A stretch of 64,000 bases of DNA from Pseudomonas argentinensis (GTDB taxonomy: Bacteria; Pseudomonadota; Gammaproteobacteria; Pseudomonadales; Pseudomonadaceae). The DNA is taken from positions 4,836,001-4,900,000 of the forward strand of contig NZ_CP056087.1 in NCBI RefSeq assembly GCF_001839655.2, in the 5' to 3' direction. Each line of letters begins with the position of its first letter. Position 1 is the stretch's first letter. The position numbers were made by a program, and so were the translations under genes. The notes under the pieces were generated by a model. The model had not been told where the DNA came from. It searched no databases and saw only the letters and a list, made by a program, of their open reading frames with translations. Positions 49,509 through 57,762 of this stretch are shown piece by piece.

Positions 49509-50042
49509 TCAGACGAAACCGAGGCTGGCCGCCAGGCCATTGGCCCAGCCCCAGACAAGCAGCTGCATGGCCAGCCAGGCGAACACCCCGGCCAGCACGT
49601 CGTCGAGCATGATGCCGAAGCCTCCGTGCACATGGCGATCGATCCAGCGAATCGGCCACGGCTTGAGAATGTCGAAGAAGCGGAACATCAGAAAGCCCAC
49701 CAGCACCCAGCCCCAGCCTTCGGGCACCAGCCACAGGGTGATCCACATGCCGACCATCTCGTCCCAGACGATGCCTTCGTGGTCGTGCACGCGCAGGTCG
49801 TCGGCCACCTTGCCGCACAGCCACACGCCGAACACCATGGTCACACCCAGCAGCAGCCAGTAGCCCCAGTCCGGCAGCATCTGCCACAGCGGGATGAACG
49901 GCACGGCGGCTAGCGAACCCCAAGTGCCCGGCGCCTTGGCGATGGTGCCGGTGCCAAAGCCGAAGGCCAGAAAATGCCACGGGTTGCGCCACACGGAAGG
50001 TGGCACGAACTCGGCGGGGACTTGCTTGGGATGATCAGTCAC
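49509..50042 (-). CDS. pgpA: Phosphatidylglycerophosphatase A
   Basis: PgpA removes phosphate from phosphatidylglycerol phosphate to make phosphatidylglycerol. The product is about 177 residues. It has the active-site-like GTGTIAKAPGTWGSL near residue 35, VHDHEGIVWDEMVGMW and a DILKPWPIRWIDR segment, with three or four membrane helices. I start it at GTG 50042 (TDHPKQVPAEFV), overlapping the end of thiL; a GTG at 50069 would add nine residues. The thiL-pgpA order is classical. Confidence 0.92.
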   Translation of the reverse strand: MTDHPKQVPAEFVPPSVWRNPWHFLAFGFGTGTIAKAPGTWGSLAAVPFIPLWQMLPDWGYWLLLGVTMVFGVWLCGKVADDLRVHDHEGIVWDEMVGMWITLWLVPEGWGWVLVGFLMFRFFDILKPWPIRWIDRHVHGGFGIMLDDVLAGVFAWLAMQLLVWGWANGLAASLGFV

Positions 50043-51003
50043 GGTGCGTTCCGAAATGTTGGTAGCCACTGTACCGTGGCTCGATGGCGTGGCCGCTGGC
50101 GTCCAGCAGGTGCACGCCCTGTCCGGCCTCGACCCGACCGATCACCTGTACAGGCTGGCCCATGGCACGCAGCACGTCCAGTTTTTCGGCAGGCAGGGTA
50201 AAGGCAAGCACGTAGTCATCGCCACCCCCAAGGGCCAATTGACGTGCGGCATCGTCGTTATCCGTGCAGGCCAGCAAGGCGGCCGACAGGGGCAGGCGCT
50301 GCTGCTCGATCAGCAACGCCACCTGTGAGGCCAGGGCGATATGCCCGCAGTCGGCGAGCAGGCCGTCGGAGATGTCCAGCGCCGCCGTGGCGACGCCACG
50401 CAGGGCCTGGCCAAGCTGCAACTGCGGCAGCGGCGACCAGTAATGGGCCAGCAACGCGGCGCTTTCCGGCTGCTCGGCCCGCTCGCCGAGCACGAACGGC
50501 AGCGCGCCGGCGCCATTGCCCAACTCGCCGCCGACGCACAGCAGGTCGCCCGGCCGCGCGCCGGCGCGGGTCAGCGCCTGGCCAGCCGGTACGCGGCCGA
50601 ATACGGTAAGGGTCAGGCTCAGCGGCCCGCGGGTGGTGTCGCCGCCCACCAGCCGCACGCCGCACTGGCGCGCCATGTGCTCCAGCCCGGCGGTGAGATC
50701 GGCCAGCCAGTCGGGGGCAACCTCGGGCAGAGTCAGCGCCAGGGTGAACGCCAGGGGCGTGGCGCCCATGGCCGCCAGGTCACTGACCGAAACGCCCAGG
50801 GCGCGCTGGCCGAGCAAGCGGCCTGGCGCATCGGCCGGGAAATGCACGCCGGCGACCAGCGTGTCGGTGGACACCGCCAGTTGCTCACCGGGGGGTACCT
50901 GCAGCAGGGCGCAGTCGTCGCCGATTCCCAGCACCACACCATCGGCCGCCTGCGCGCAGGCGGCAGCGGCGAAGTAGTGACGAATAAGCTCGAACTCGCC
51001 CAA
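50035..51003 (-). CDS. thiL: Thiamine-monophosphate kinase
   Basis: ThiL phosphorylates thiamine monophosphate to the active diphosphate. The 322-residue PurM-fold protein starts MGEFELIRHYFA. It has the ATP/Mg site GIGDDCALL, AVSTDTLVAGVHFP, the VGGDTTRGP loop, ALDISDGLLADCGH and GGDDYVLAFTLP. It lies five bases after nusB in the rib-nusB-thiL-pgpA cluster. Confidence 0.95.
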   Translation of the reverse strand: MGEFELIRHYFAAAACAQAADGVVLGIGDDCALLQVPPGEQLAVSTDTLVAGVHFPADAPGRLLGQRALGVSVSDLAAMGATPLAFTLALTLPEVAPDWLADLTAGLEHMARQCGVRLVGGDTTRGPLSLTLTVFGRVPAGQALTRAGARPGDLLCVGGELGNGAGALPFVLGERAEQPESAALLAHYWSPLPQLQLGQALRGVATAALDISDGLLADCGHIALASQVALLIEQQRLPLSAALLACTDNDDAARQLALGGGDDYVLAFTLPAEKLDVLRAMGQPVQVIGRVEAGQGVHLLDASGHAIEPRYSGYQHFGTHRD

Positions 51004-51008
51004 GGCAC

Positions 51009-51488
51009 TCAGCGCTTGTTGAAGTCGCGGACTTCGTCGGCGCGCAGGGTCGGCGCCAGCTTGTCGAGCACGCCGTTGACGAACTTGTGACCGTCGGTGG
51101 CGCCGAACACCTTGGCGAGCTCGATGCCTTCGTTGATCACCACGCGGTACGGCACGTCGATGCGGTTACGCAGCTCGTAGGTGGACAGGCGCAGGATGGA
51201 CAGCTCGACCGGGTCGATCTCGTCCAGCGGGCGGTCGAGCAGCGGTTCGAACAGGGCGTCGATCTCGCTCTTCTGACGCGGCACGCCATGCAGGATCTCG
51301 TGGAAGTAGGCGCCGTCGACCGCGCTGAAATCGTTGTCGACACGAAACTGCGCTTCGATCTCGTTGAGCGCCTGCCCGGCGATATGCCAGGAGTACAGGG
51401 CCTGCATGGCCAGGGTACGCGCCTGACGGCGAGCCAGCAGCTTGGGGCTCGGGCCTTTCTTGGCTGGCTTGTTGTCGTTCTGGCTCAC
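51009..51488 (-). CDS. nusB: Transcription antitermination factor NusB
   Basis: NusB with NusE binds boxA RNA during rRNA antitermination. The 159-residue product starts at GTG 51488 ([21 protein letters not shown]), overlapping the ribH stop as GTGA. The core has [35 protein letters not shown] and [20 protein letters not shown], with a short basic N-terminal extension. ribH-nusB adjacency is conserved widely. Confidence 0.95.
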   Translation of the reverse strand: MSQNDNKPAKKGPSPKLLARRQARTLAMQALYSWHIAGQALNEIEAQFRVDNDFSAVDGAYFHEILHGVPRQKSEIDALFEPLLDRPLDEIDPVELSILRLSTYELRNRIDVPYRVVINEGIELAKVFGATDGHKFVNGVLDKLAPTLRADEVRDFNKR

Positions 51489-51961
51489 TTGGCCTCCAAC
51501 TGCGCCAGCAGGCTGACCATTTCCAGAGCGGACAGCGCGGCTTCGGCGCCCTTGTTGCCGGCCTTGGTGCCGGAACGCTCGATGGCCTGCTCGATGGAAT
51601 CGACGGTCAGCACGCCAAAGGCGACCGGTACGCCGAACTCCATGGACACCTGGGACAAGCCCTTGGTGCACTCGCCGGCCACGTATTCGAAGTGCGGGGT
51701 GCCGCCACGGATCACCGCGCCCAGGGCGATGATGGCGTTGTACTCGCCACGCTGGGCGACTTTCTGGGCGACCAGCGGAATTTCGAAGGCACCCGGCGCG
51801 CGGATGATGGTGATGTCGTCTTCGCTGATACCGTGGCGAACCAGGGCATCGACCGCGCCGCTGACCAGGCTTTCGACCACGAAGCTGTTGAAGCGGCCGA
51901 CCACCAGGGCGAAGCGACCCTTGGGAGCGATGAAAGTACCTTCGATGGTCTTGAGTGTCAT
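51485..51961 (-). CDS. ribH: 6,7-dimethyl-8-ribityllumazine synthase (type I)
   Basis: RibH condenses 5-amino-6-ribitylaminouracil with dihydroxybutanone phosphate. The 158-residue product begins [25 protein letters not shown]. It has [13 protein letters not shown], the [20 protein letters not shown] loop and [19 protein letters not shown], all signatures of the type I icosahedral enzyme. It is one of two lumazine synthase genes in this operon; the second, at 53841, is type II. Confidence 0.96.
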   Translation of the reverse strand: MTLKTIEGTFIAPKGRFALVVGRFNSFVVESLVSGAVDALVRHGISEDDITIIRAPGAFEIPLVAQKVAQRGEYNAIIALGAVIRGGTPHFEYVAGECTKGLSQVSMEFGVPVAFGVLTVDSIEQAIERSGTKAGNKGAEAALSALEMVSLLAQLEAK

Positions 51962-52014
51962 AGCGAGTTCTCGAGCTGTCTTTAAAGAGCCAGGGCCCGC
52001 CGCGGCAGGCCCCG

Positions 52015-52050
52015 AAAAATAGAGACGATGGGCCGTAATCGGCCCATCGC
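52015..52050 (-). terminator. Hairpin terminator between ribBA and ribH
   Basis: CGATGGGCCG / CGGCCCATCG is a perfect 10-bp stem with loop ATTA on the minus strand, followed by TCTCTATTTTTC. It begins 11 bases after the ribBA stop, so part of the transcript should end here and ribH-nusB-thiL-pgpA would be expressed at a lower level or from another promoter. Confidence 0.75.
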
Positions 52051-52060
52051 GGTCGCCCCT

Positions 52061-53152
52061 TTATTTCGGGGGCAGGTATTCTACAACTTCCAGGTCGAAA
52101 CCGGATATCGCGTTGAACTTCATCGGCGCGCTCATCAGACGCATCTTGCGCACGCCCAGGTCGCGCAGGATCTGCGAGCCGGCGCCGACGGTGCTGTAGG
52201 TGCTCGGTGTCTTGGCGGTGGTGCTGCCGTCCGCTTCGCGGATATGCGCCAGCACTTCGTCGCCACCCAGCGAGTGGCCGAGCAAGAGCACCACGCCGCT
52301 GCCGGCCTCGGCCACTTCGGTCATCGCCGCGCGCAGGCTCCAGCGGCCCGGCTGGCGCACCATCAACAGGTCACGCATCGGGTCCATGTTGTGCACACGT
52401 ACCAGGGTCGGTTCCTCGGCGCAGATGGTGCCCAGGGTGACCGCCATGTGCACGTCGCCTTCCACCGAATCGCGGTAGGTGACCAGGTTGAACTGGCCTA
52501 CTTCGCTGTCCAGGGGCTGCTCGGCGATGCGCTGCACGGTGCGCTCGTGAAGCATGCGGTAGTGGATGAGGTCGGCGATGGTGCCGATCTTGACGCCGTG
52601 CCTGGCGGCGAACTCTTCCAGCTCCGGGCGACGGGCCATGGTGCCGTCGTCGTTCATGATCTCGCAGATCACCCCGCTCGGCTCATAGCCGCCCATGCGC
52701 GCCAGGTCGCAGGCCGCTTCGGTGTGGCCAGCGCGGGCCAGCACGCCACCGGGCTGGGCCATCAGCGGGAAGATGTGGCCGGGGCTGACGATGTCTTCGG
52801 CCACCGCGTGCTTGGCAGCGGCGGCCTGCACGGTGCGGGCGCGGTCGGCGGCGGAGATGCCGGTGGTCACGCCCTCGGCGGCCTCGATGGACACGGTGAA
52901 CTTGGTGCCGAAGCCGGAACCGTTGCGCGGCGCCATCAGCGGCAGCTTGAGGGTTTCGCAACGCTCGCGGGTCATCGGCATGCAGATCAGGCCGCGGGCG
53001 AAGCGCGCCATGAAATTGATGTGCTCGGCAGTCACGCATTCGGAGGCGATGATCAGGTCGCCTTCGTTTTCGCGGTCTTCGTCATCCATGAGGATGACCA
53101 TCTTGCCGGCACGGATGTCTTCGACCAGCTCTTCGATACTGTTGAGTGCCAT
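52061..53152 (-). CDS. ribBA: 3,4-dihydroxy-2-butanone 4-phosphate synthase with degenerate GTP cyclohydrolase II domain
   Basis: The N-terminal RibB domain (about 1-200, [54 protein letters not shown]) makes the four-carbon riboflavin precursor. The C-terminal GTP cyclohydrolase II-like domain (about 205-363) lacks the zinc cysteines (CxxGDxxxSxxCDC) and the RxEGR active-site segment. Only the fold framework remains ([21 protein letters not shown]), so that half is probably inactive. It lies 13 bases after the riboflavin synthase gene. A separate functional ribA is expected elsewhere. Confidence 0.93.
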   Translation of the reverse strand: MALNSIEELVEDIRAGKMVILMDDEDRENEGDLIIASECVTAEHINFMARFARGLICMPMTRERCETLKLPLMAPRNGSGFGTKFTVSIEAAEGVTTGISAADRARTVQAAAAKHAVAEDIVSPGHIFPLMAQPGGVLARAGHTEAACDLARMGGYEPSGVICEIMNDDGTMARRPELEEFAARHGVKIGTIADLIHYRMLHERTVQRIAEQPLDSEVGQFNLVTYRDSVEGDVHMAVTLGTICAEEPTLVRVHNMDPMRDLLMVRQPGRWSLRAAMTEVAEAGSGVVLLLGHSLGGDEVLAHIREADGSTTAKTPSTYSTVGAGSQILRDLGVRKMRLMSAPMKFNAISGFDLEVVEYLPPK

Positions 53153-53165
53153 GGTGGCGGTGTCC

Positions 53166-53828
53166 TTAATGCTTCAGGTAGCCGTGTTCGGCGAGAAATC
53201 CTTCGGTCAGCCCGGAGCTGCTCGGCTCGGCGGCCTTGTCACCAAGCAGCAGGCGTTCCAGGTAACGGGCTAGCAGATCGACCTCGAGGTTGACCCGACG
53301 GCCGACGCGGTAGTCGGCCATGATGGTTTCGGCCAGGGTGTGCGGCACGATGGTCAGCTCGAACTCGGCGCCGTCCACGGCATTCACCGTCAGGCTGGTG
53401 CCGTCGACGGTGATCGAGCCCTTGTGGGCGATGTACTTGGCCAACTCGCGCGGCGCGCGCACCTTGAACTGGATGGCGCGGGCGTTCTCCTCGCGCAAGA
53501 CAATCTCGCCGACACCGTCGACATGCCCGCTGACCAGGTGGCCACCCAGACGCGTGGTCGGCGTCAGGGCCTTTTCCAGGTTGACCCGGCTGCCGCTCTT
53601 CAGATCGATGAAGGCGGTACGCGCCAGGGTCTCGCGGCTGACATCGGCCCAGAAGCCGTCACCCGGCAGTTCGACGGCGGTCAGGCACACGCCGTTGACC
53701 GCGATGCTGTCGCCCAGCACCACATCACTGAGGTCGAGCTTGGCGGTCTTCACGTAGACGCGCACGTCGCCGCCCTTGGGCGTGATGGCGGCGATGCTGC
53801 CGATGGATGCGATGATTCCGGTGAACAT
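53166..53828 (-). CDS. ribE: Riboflavin synthase, alpha subunit
   Basis: This enzyme dismutates two ribityllumazines into riboflavin. The 220-residue product begins MFTGIIASIGSIAAI. It has two lumazine-binding repeats: about 1-95, with SIAVNGVCLTAVEL, and about 98-200, with SITVDGTSLTVNAV, each with its conserved threonine/serine pocket. It lies 12 bases after the type II lumazine synthase gene. Nomenclature varies: it is called ribC in Pseudomonas annotations and ribE elsewhere. Confidence 0.96.
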   Translation of the reverse strand: MFTGIIASIGSIAAITPKGGDVRVYVKTAKLDLSDVVLGDSIAVNGVCLTAVELPGDGFWADVSRETLARTAFIDLKSGSRVNLEKALTPTTRLGGHLVSGHVDGVGEIVLREENARAIQFKVRAPRELAKYIAHKGSITVDGTSLTVNAVDGAEFELTIVPHTLAETIMADYRVGRRVNLEVDLLARYLERLLLGDKAAEPSSSGLTEGFLAEHGYLKH

Positions 53829-53840
53829 AGGTGCTCCTCC

Positions 53841-54302
53841 TCAGACCGGCAGCTCGTTGAGCTTGCGCAGCGTGTCGGCACAAGTGCGCGCTGCTTCGGC
53901 GCCCTTGACCAGAAAATGCTCGCGGAAGAACGTCTGGTGCTCTTCGCCGGCATGGAAATGATGGGGCGTAAGCACCGCCGAGAACACCGGCACGTCGGTG
54001 TCCAGCTGCACCTGCATCAGGCCTTCGATCACCGCCTGGGCGACGAACTCGTGGCGGTAGATACCGCCATCGACCACCAGCCCGGCAGCAACGATGCCGG
54101 CGTAGCGGCCACTGTTGGCCAGGCGCTTGGCGTGCAGGGGGATTTCGAAGGCGCCGCCGACTTCGAAGCAATCGATTTCGCTGGCGGCATAACCCTGGCG
54201 CTGCATTTCTTCGATAAAGGCGTGACGCGACTGGTCGACGATTTCGCGGTGCCAGCAGGCCTGCACGAAGGCAACCCGGCGCACGCTGTTTGAGATGGAC
54301 AT
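53841..54302 (-). CDS. ribH2: Type II lumazine synthase (RibH2-like)
   Basis: The 153-residue second lumazine synthase begins MSISNSVRRVAFVQACWHREIV and contains FEVGGAFEIPLHAKRLA, DGGIYRHEFVAQAVIEGLMQVQL, and VLTPHHFHAGEEHQTFF. These features, especially TPHHFH, match the decameric RibH2 of Brucella and rhizobia rather than RibH1. Identity to the RibH at 51485 is low, so it is not a recent duplication. It is the first gene after the FMN riboswitch and is thus directly flavin-controlled. Confidence 0.9.
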   Translation of the reverse strand: MSISNSVRRVAFVQACWHREIVDQSRHAFIEEMQRQGYAASEIDCFEVGGAFEIPLHAKRLANSGRYAGIVAAGLVVDGGIYRHEFVAQAVIEGLMQVQLDTDVPVFSAVLTPHHFHAGEEHQTFFREHFLVKGAEAARTCADTLRKLNELPV

Positions 54303-54403
54303 GTTCGACTCCTGTTTATGGTTAAAACAGGGCAGCTTGGATCGATAGGGATGGTACGGACATGCAGCAGCCGAAGGGCCGCCTTGTCAGGCAATCCCGC
54401 TCT

Positions 54404-54550
54404 CTCTTCATCCGGACTATACCGTCGGCTCCGGAATCACACCGGATCTGCTCGACCCCGGGCGGCTGGTGCCGTACCGGGCGCTCGCGGGCTAGCTGCG
54501 TTGCGCAGTATTACCGCCGGTGGGGAATTACACCCCGCCCTGAGAACGTG
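54404..54550 (-). ncRNA. FMN riboswitch (RFN element)
   Basis: Read on the minus strand from about 54550, conserved RFN segments appear in order: CTCAGGGCGGGGTG, AATTCCCCACCGGCGGTAAT, AGCCCGCGAGCGCC, a GAGCAGATCCGGTG segment, GATTCCGGAGCCGACGGT, and ATAGTCCGGATGAAGAGAG at the 3' end. FMN binding would switch off the ribH2-ribE-ribBA transcript. About 100 bases separate it from the ribH2 start; that space could hold the expression platform (GC dyad near 54371-54390). Confidence 0.93.
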
Positions 54551-54622
54551 TGGCTGCTTGTCGCAGCCGACAGCGTTTTACCACAGTTGCTGCACGGGTG
54601 CACGGCGGCCATGCCTCAGCGG

Positions 54623-54868
54623 CTGTTCACGATCTTCATGCTGGGCTTTATCTAGCTGACTGCAATGTGGCGGGAGCGGCCGCAAGCTGCAAGCCCCAAG
54701 CTACAAGCTACAAGCTACAAGCTACAAGCTACAAGCTACAAGCTACAAGTTAGAAGCAGTCCGCAGTGCTCTAGCTTCTTCTTGCAGCTTGAGGCTTGCG
54801 GCTTGAAGCTCAATGTCCGCTTCTGCCTTGTAGCTGCCCCTACACATGCCCAGAAAGAGCGTGAACAG
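54623..54868 (+). repeat. Heptamer-array element copy B (after ribD)
   Basis: This 246-bp element has ends CTGTTCACGATCTTC (54623-54637) and GAAAGAGCGTGAACAG (54853-54868), an inverted pair. It has the left module GGGCTTTATCTAGCTGACTGCAA and GGAGCGGCCG, seven CTACAAG units (54701-54749), and the shared right module ending TCCGCTTCTGCCTTGTAG. It is the inverse of copy A at 30364. Its right end is two bases from the ribD stop and it separates ribD from the riboswitch operon. Confidence 0.93.
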
Positions 54869-54870
54869 CT

Positions 54871-55989
54871 TCAGCTCGAACGATCAGGCACGGCGATGAT
54901 CCGCCAGTCGTCGCCCACGGCGCGCATGTCGACGATCTTCAGCGCCGGCGCTTCGGCCATCTTCGCCAGGGGCAGATCCAGCAGGGGTCGGGCACTGGAG
55001 CCAAGGAACTTGGGCGCGACGAACAGCTGGTACTCGTCGACCAATCCCAAACGAGCGAAGGCGCCAGCCAACTTCGGCCCCGCTTCGACCAGCACCTCGT
55101 TGGCGCCACGCCCGGCCAGCTCGAGCAGCAGCTTGCGCAGGTCGACATGACCATTGCTGCCAGGCATGGCCAGCAGCTCGTGGCCGTCACCCTGGTAACG
55201 GCAGCGCGAAGTGGCCGCCGCGCAGGTGGCCACCAGCGCCGGGCCGGCCTGGAAGAACGGCGCGCTGAGCGGCACCCGCAGGCGCCCATCGACCAGCACG
55301 CGCAGCGGTGGCCGGGCCTGGGCCAAGGCGGTCAGCTCGGCGCCCAGGCCAAGTTCCTCCGGGCGCACGGTCAGGCGCGCAGCGTCGGCCAGCAGGGTAT
55401 CGGCGCCACTGAGCACCACGCTGGAACGGGCGCGCAGACGCTGCACCGCGGCACGCGCCGCCGGCCCGGTGATCCACTGGCTTTCGCCACTGGCCATGGC
55501 TGTGCGTCCATCCAGGCTCATCGCCAGTTTCACGCGCACCAGTGGCAGACCGCTTTCCATGCGTTTGATAAAGCCGGCGTTGAGCGCCCGCGCCTCGGCC
55601 TCCAGCACACCGCCCTGCACGGCGATGCCGGCATTCATCAAGCGCAGCAGACCGCGGCCCGCCACCTGGGGATTGGGGTCCTGCATGGCCGCCACCACCC
55701 GCGTGACACCAGCGGCCACCAGCGCATCGGCGCACGGCGGTGTACGGCCATGATGGCTGCACGGCTCCAGCGTCACGTAGGCGGTGGCGCCGCGCGCCTT
55801 GTCGCCGGCCTGGCGCAGCGCATGCACCTCGGCATGTGGCTCACCGGCCCTGGCGTGCCAGCCTTCACCGACGATCTTGCCGTCGCCTACGATCACGCAG
55901 CCGACTCGCGGGTTGGGATGGGTGGAATACAGCCCCTTGCGCGCCAGCTCAAGGGCGCGCGCCATGAATGCGTGATCGCTGCTGCTCAT
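54871..55989 (-). CDS. ribD: Bifunctional diaminohydroxyphosphoribosylaminopyrimidine deaminase / reductase
   Basis: RibD performs the second and third steps of riboflavin synthesis. The 372-residue product has a deaminase domain (about 1-145) with zinc motifs HAEVHAL and PCSHHGRTPPC. The reductase domain (about 150-365) has RVKLAMSLDGRTAMASGESQWITG and NEVLVEAGPKLAGAF. It begins one base after the nrdR stop, the common nrdR-ribD pairing. Its 3' end abuts repeat copy B. Confidence 0.95.
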   Translation of the reverse strand: MSSSDHAFMARALELARKGLYSTHPNPRVGCVIVGDGKIVGEGWHARAGEPHAEVHALRQAGDKARGATAYVTLEPCSHHGRTPPCADALVAAGVTRVVAAMQDPNPQVAGRGLLRLMNAGIAVQGGVLEAEARALNAGFIKRMESGLPLVRVKLAMSLDGRTAMASGESQWITGPAARAAVQRLRARSSVVLSGADTLLADAARLTVRPEELGLGAELTALAQARPPLRVLVDGRLRVPLSAPFFQAGPALVATCAAATSRCRYQGDGHELLAMPGSNGHVDLRKLLLELAGRGANEVLVEAGPKLAGAFARLGLVDEYQLFVAPKFLGSSARPLLDLPLAKMAEAPALKIVDMRAVGDDWRIIAVPDRSS

Positions 55990-55990
55990 C

Positions 55991-56455
55991 TCAATCCTGG
56001 TTCGGCTCGCGGGAAAGACGGTCGATTTCCTCGCGGAATTCGTTGAGGTCCTGGAAGCGGCGGTACACCGAGGCGAAGCGGATATAGGCCACTTCGTCGA
56101 GCTTCTGCAGCTCGGTCATCACCAATTCGCCGAGTACCAGCGACTTGACCTCGCGCTCACCGGTGGCGCGCAGCCGATGCTTGATATGGGCGATGGCCGC
56201 CTCCAGCCGCTCGATGCTCACCGGGCGCTTCTCCAGCGCCCGCTGCATGCCGGCACGCAGCTTGTCTTCATCGAAAGGCTGACGGCTGCCGTCCTGCTTG
56301 ATCAGCCGTGGCATCACCAACTCGGCAGTTTCGAAGGTGGTGAAGCGCTCACCGCAGGCCAGGCATTCGCGGCGACGGCGCACCTGATCACCCTCGGCGA
56401 CCAGACGCGAATCGATGACTTTGGTGTCGTTGGCGGAGCAGAAGGGGCAATGCAT
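55991..56455 (-). CDS. nrdR: Transcriptional repressor NrdR
   Basis: NrdR represses ribonucleotide reductase genes in response to dATP/ATP. The 154-residue product starts at ATG 56455 ([19 protein letters not shown]). It has a zinc ribbon with CPFC and CLACGERF (about 1-35) and an ATP-cone (about 49-139, [22 protein letters not shown]). The open frame up to 56548 is not part of the family. Confidence 0.96.
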   Translation of the reverse strand: MHCPFCSANDTKVIDSRLVAEGDQVRRRRECLACGERFTTFETAELVMPRLIKQDGSRQPFDEDKLRAGMQRALEKRPVSIERLEAAIAHIKHRLRATGEREVKSLVLGELVMTELQKLDEVAYIRFASVYRRFQDLNEFREEIDRLSREPNQD

Positions 56456-56602
56456 GGCTGAAAACTGTCGCGGGTAGGAAAGCCCGCATGGTAGCGCATC
56501 CTCACCGCCCGGCGCCAAGCACCCGGGCTTGGGCGCTTTCCTTTGCATTCACCGCCCGCTATGGCGAGAATCCAGGCATTACCCGTTTGCCAGGATCATC
56601 CG

Positions 56603-57043
56603 ATGCCATTGCGCCCGCTCGCCCTGCTCTGCTTTGCCTCCCTGCTCGCTGCCTGTGCCGGGGAAACACCACCGCCGGCGGTTACTGCGCCGGCACCTGT
56701 GGTCAAAGCCGAGCAGCCGGTGCCAACCCCGGCTCACCTGCGCGAACTCACCGGTACCCTGCTCGATGTACCGGCGGGTGCCGAGGTGGAACTGGCGCTG
56801 CTGACCATCAACGAGCGCGGCCTGCCGCACAAGCTGCTCGGTAATATCCAGTTGCGCGGCACCGGCGCGCCGCTGCCGTTTCGCCTGCAGTTCAACCCGG
56901 AGAACTTCGACCAGGGCATTCGCGTGGAACTGCGCGGGCGCGTGCATCAATCCGGCAAGCTGGTGCTGCACATGCCCAACCAGCTGATTCGTGAGCCGCA
57001 AAGCCAGGCGCTTGGCGAGGTCCGTGTGACCCCGGCGCTGTGA
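56603..57043 (+). CDS. YbaY family lipoprotein
   Basis: The 146-residue protein starts at ATG 56603 (MPLRPLALLCFASLLAACAG). The lipobox LAAC gives a lipidated cysteine at 18, followed by a Pro-rich linker and a YbaY/META-like beta domain (about 45-146). This domain includes LTGTLLDVPAGAEVELALL, PLPFRLQFNPENFDQGIRV and LVLHMPNQL. The function is unclear; such lipoproteins are envelope components or pilotin-like. It overlaps the methyltransferase start by GTGA. Confidence 0.85.
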   Translation: MPLRPLALLCFASLLAACAGETPPPAVTAPAPVVKAEQPVPTPAHLRELTGTLLDVPAGAEVELALLTINERGLPHKLLGNIQLRGTGAPLPFRLQFNPENFDQGIRVELRGRVHQSGKLVLHMPNQLIREPQSQALGEVRVTPAL

Positions 57044-57702
57044 ACCCACCGCAGCACCTGCAGACCGCCTTGCGCGAACTGCTCGGCGATGCACGGCTGA
57101 GCCCTACCACGCTGCCGGACACCGACCTGCGCCTGTGGCTGATCGACCCGGCGAACATGGACCGCTGCTTCAGCCCGGAGGAAACCCGGCGCATTCTCGA
57201 GGAACCGCCCTACTGGTGTTTCTGCTGGGCCAGTGGCCTGGTGCTGGTGGACTGGCTGGCGCGCCACCCCGAGTGGGTGCGCGGTAAACGGGTGCTGGAC
57301 CTGGGCTCCGGCTCGGGCGTGGCCGCCATCGCCGCCGCCCGTGCCGGCGCCGCCCAGGTGGTGGCCTGCGACCTGGATTCCCTGGCCCTGGCCGCCTGCC
57401 GGGCCAACGCCGCGCTCAATGGCGTACAGCTCGATTATTCGAGCGACCTCTACGCCGAGCGCCGCGACTACGACCTGGCCATCGTCGCCGACGTGCTCTA
57501 CGACCGCAGCAACCTGCCCCTGCTCGACCGCGTGCTCGACCATGCCAGCGAGGTGCTGGTGGCCGACTCCCGGGTGCGCGACTTCGACCACCCGCGCTAC
57601 CGGCGCATCGCCGGCTTGCAGGGCTGCACCTGGCCCGACCTGGCCGAGCCGGAAACCTTCCGACACGTCAGCCTGTATCACGCCGCCACGGTGCACTTGT
57701 AG
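57040..57702 (+). CDS. Class I SAM-dependent protein lysine methyltransferase-like
   Basis: The 220-residue protein starts at GTG 57040, coupled to the lipoprotein stop. The SAM-binding motif I is VLDLGSGSGVAAIAAARAGA (about residues 85-104), followed by VVACDLDSLALAACRANAALNG and DLAIVADVLYD. The N-terminal segment PPYWCFCWASGLVLVDWLA resembles bacterial homologues of ETFB lysine methyltransferase, which act on electron transfer flavoprotein beta. The substrate here is inferred only from that resemblance. Confidence 0.85.
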   Translation: MNPPQHLQTALRELLGDARLSPTTLPDTDLRLWLIDPANMDRCFSPEETRRILEEPPYWCFCWASGLVLVDWLARHPEWVRGKRVLDLGSGSGVAAIAAARAGAAQVVACDLDSLALAACRANAALNGVQLDYSSDLYAERRDYDLAIVADVLYDRSNLPLLDRVLDHASEVLVADSRVRDFDHPRYRRIAGLQGCTWPDLAEPETFRHVSLYHAATVHL

Positions 57703-57762
57703 CCGCGCACCTGTGCCCACACTTATAGTCACACCCACCTTTCGCCCGGACAGAGACCGACC

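Noticed and set aside
53841..54302. Second lumazine synthase considered as a misassembly copy of ribH
   Set aside because: The protein differs throughout from the ribH at 51485 and carries type II signatures, so it is a distinct gene.
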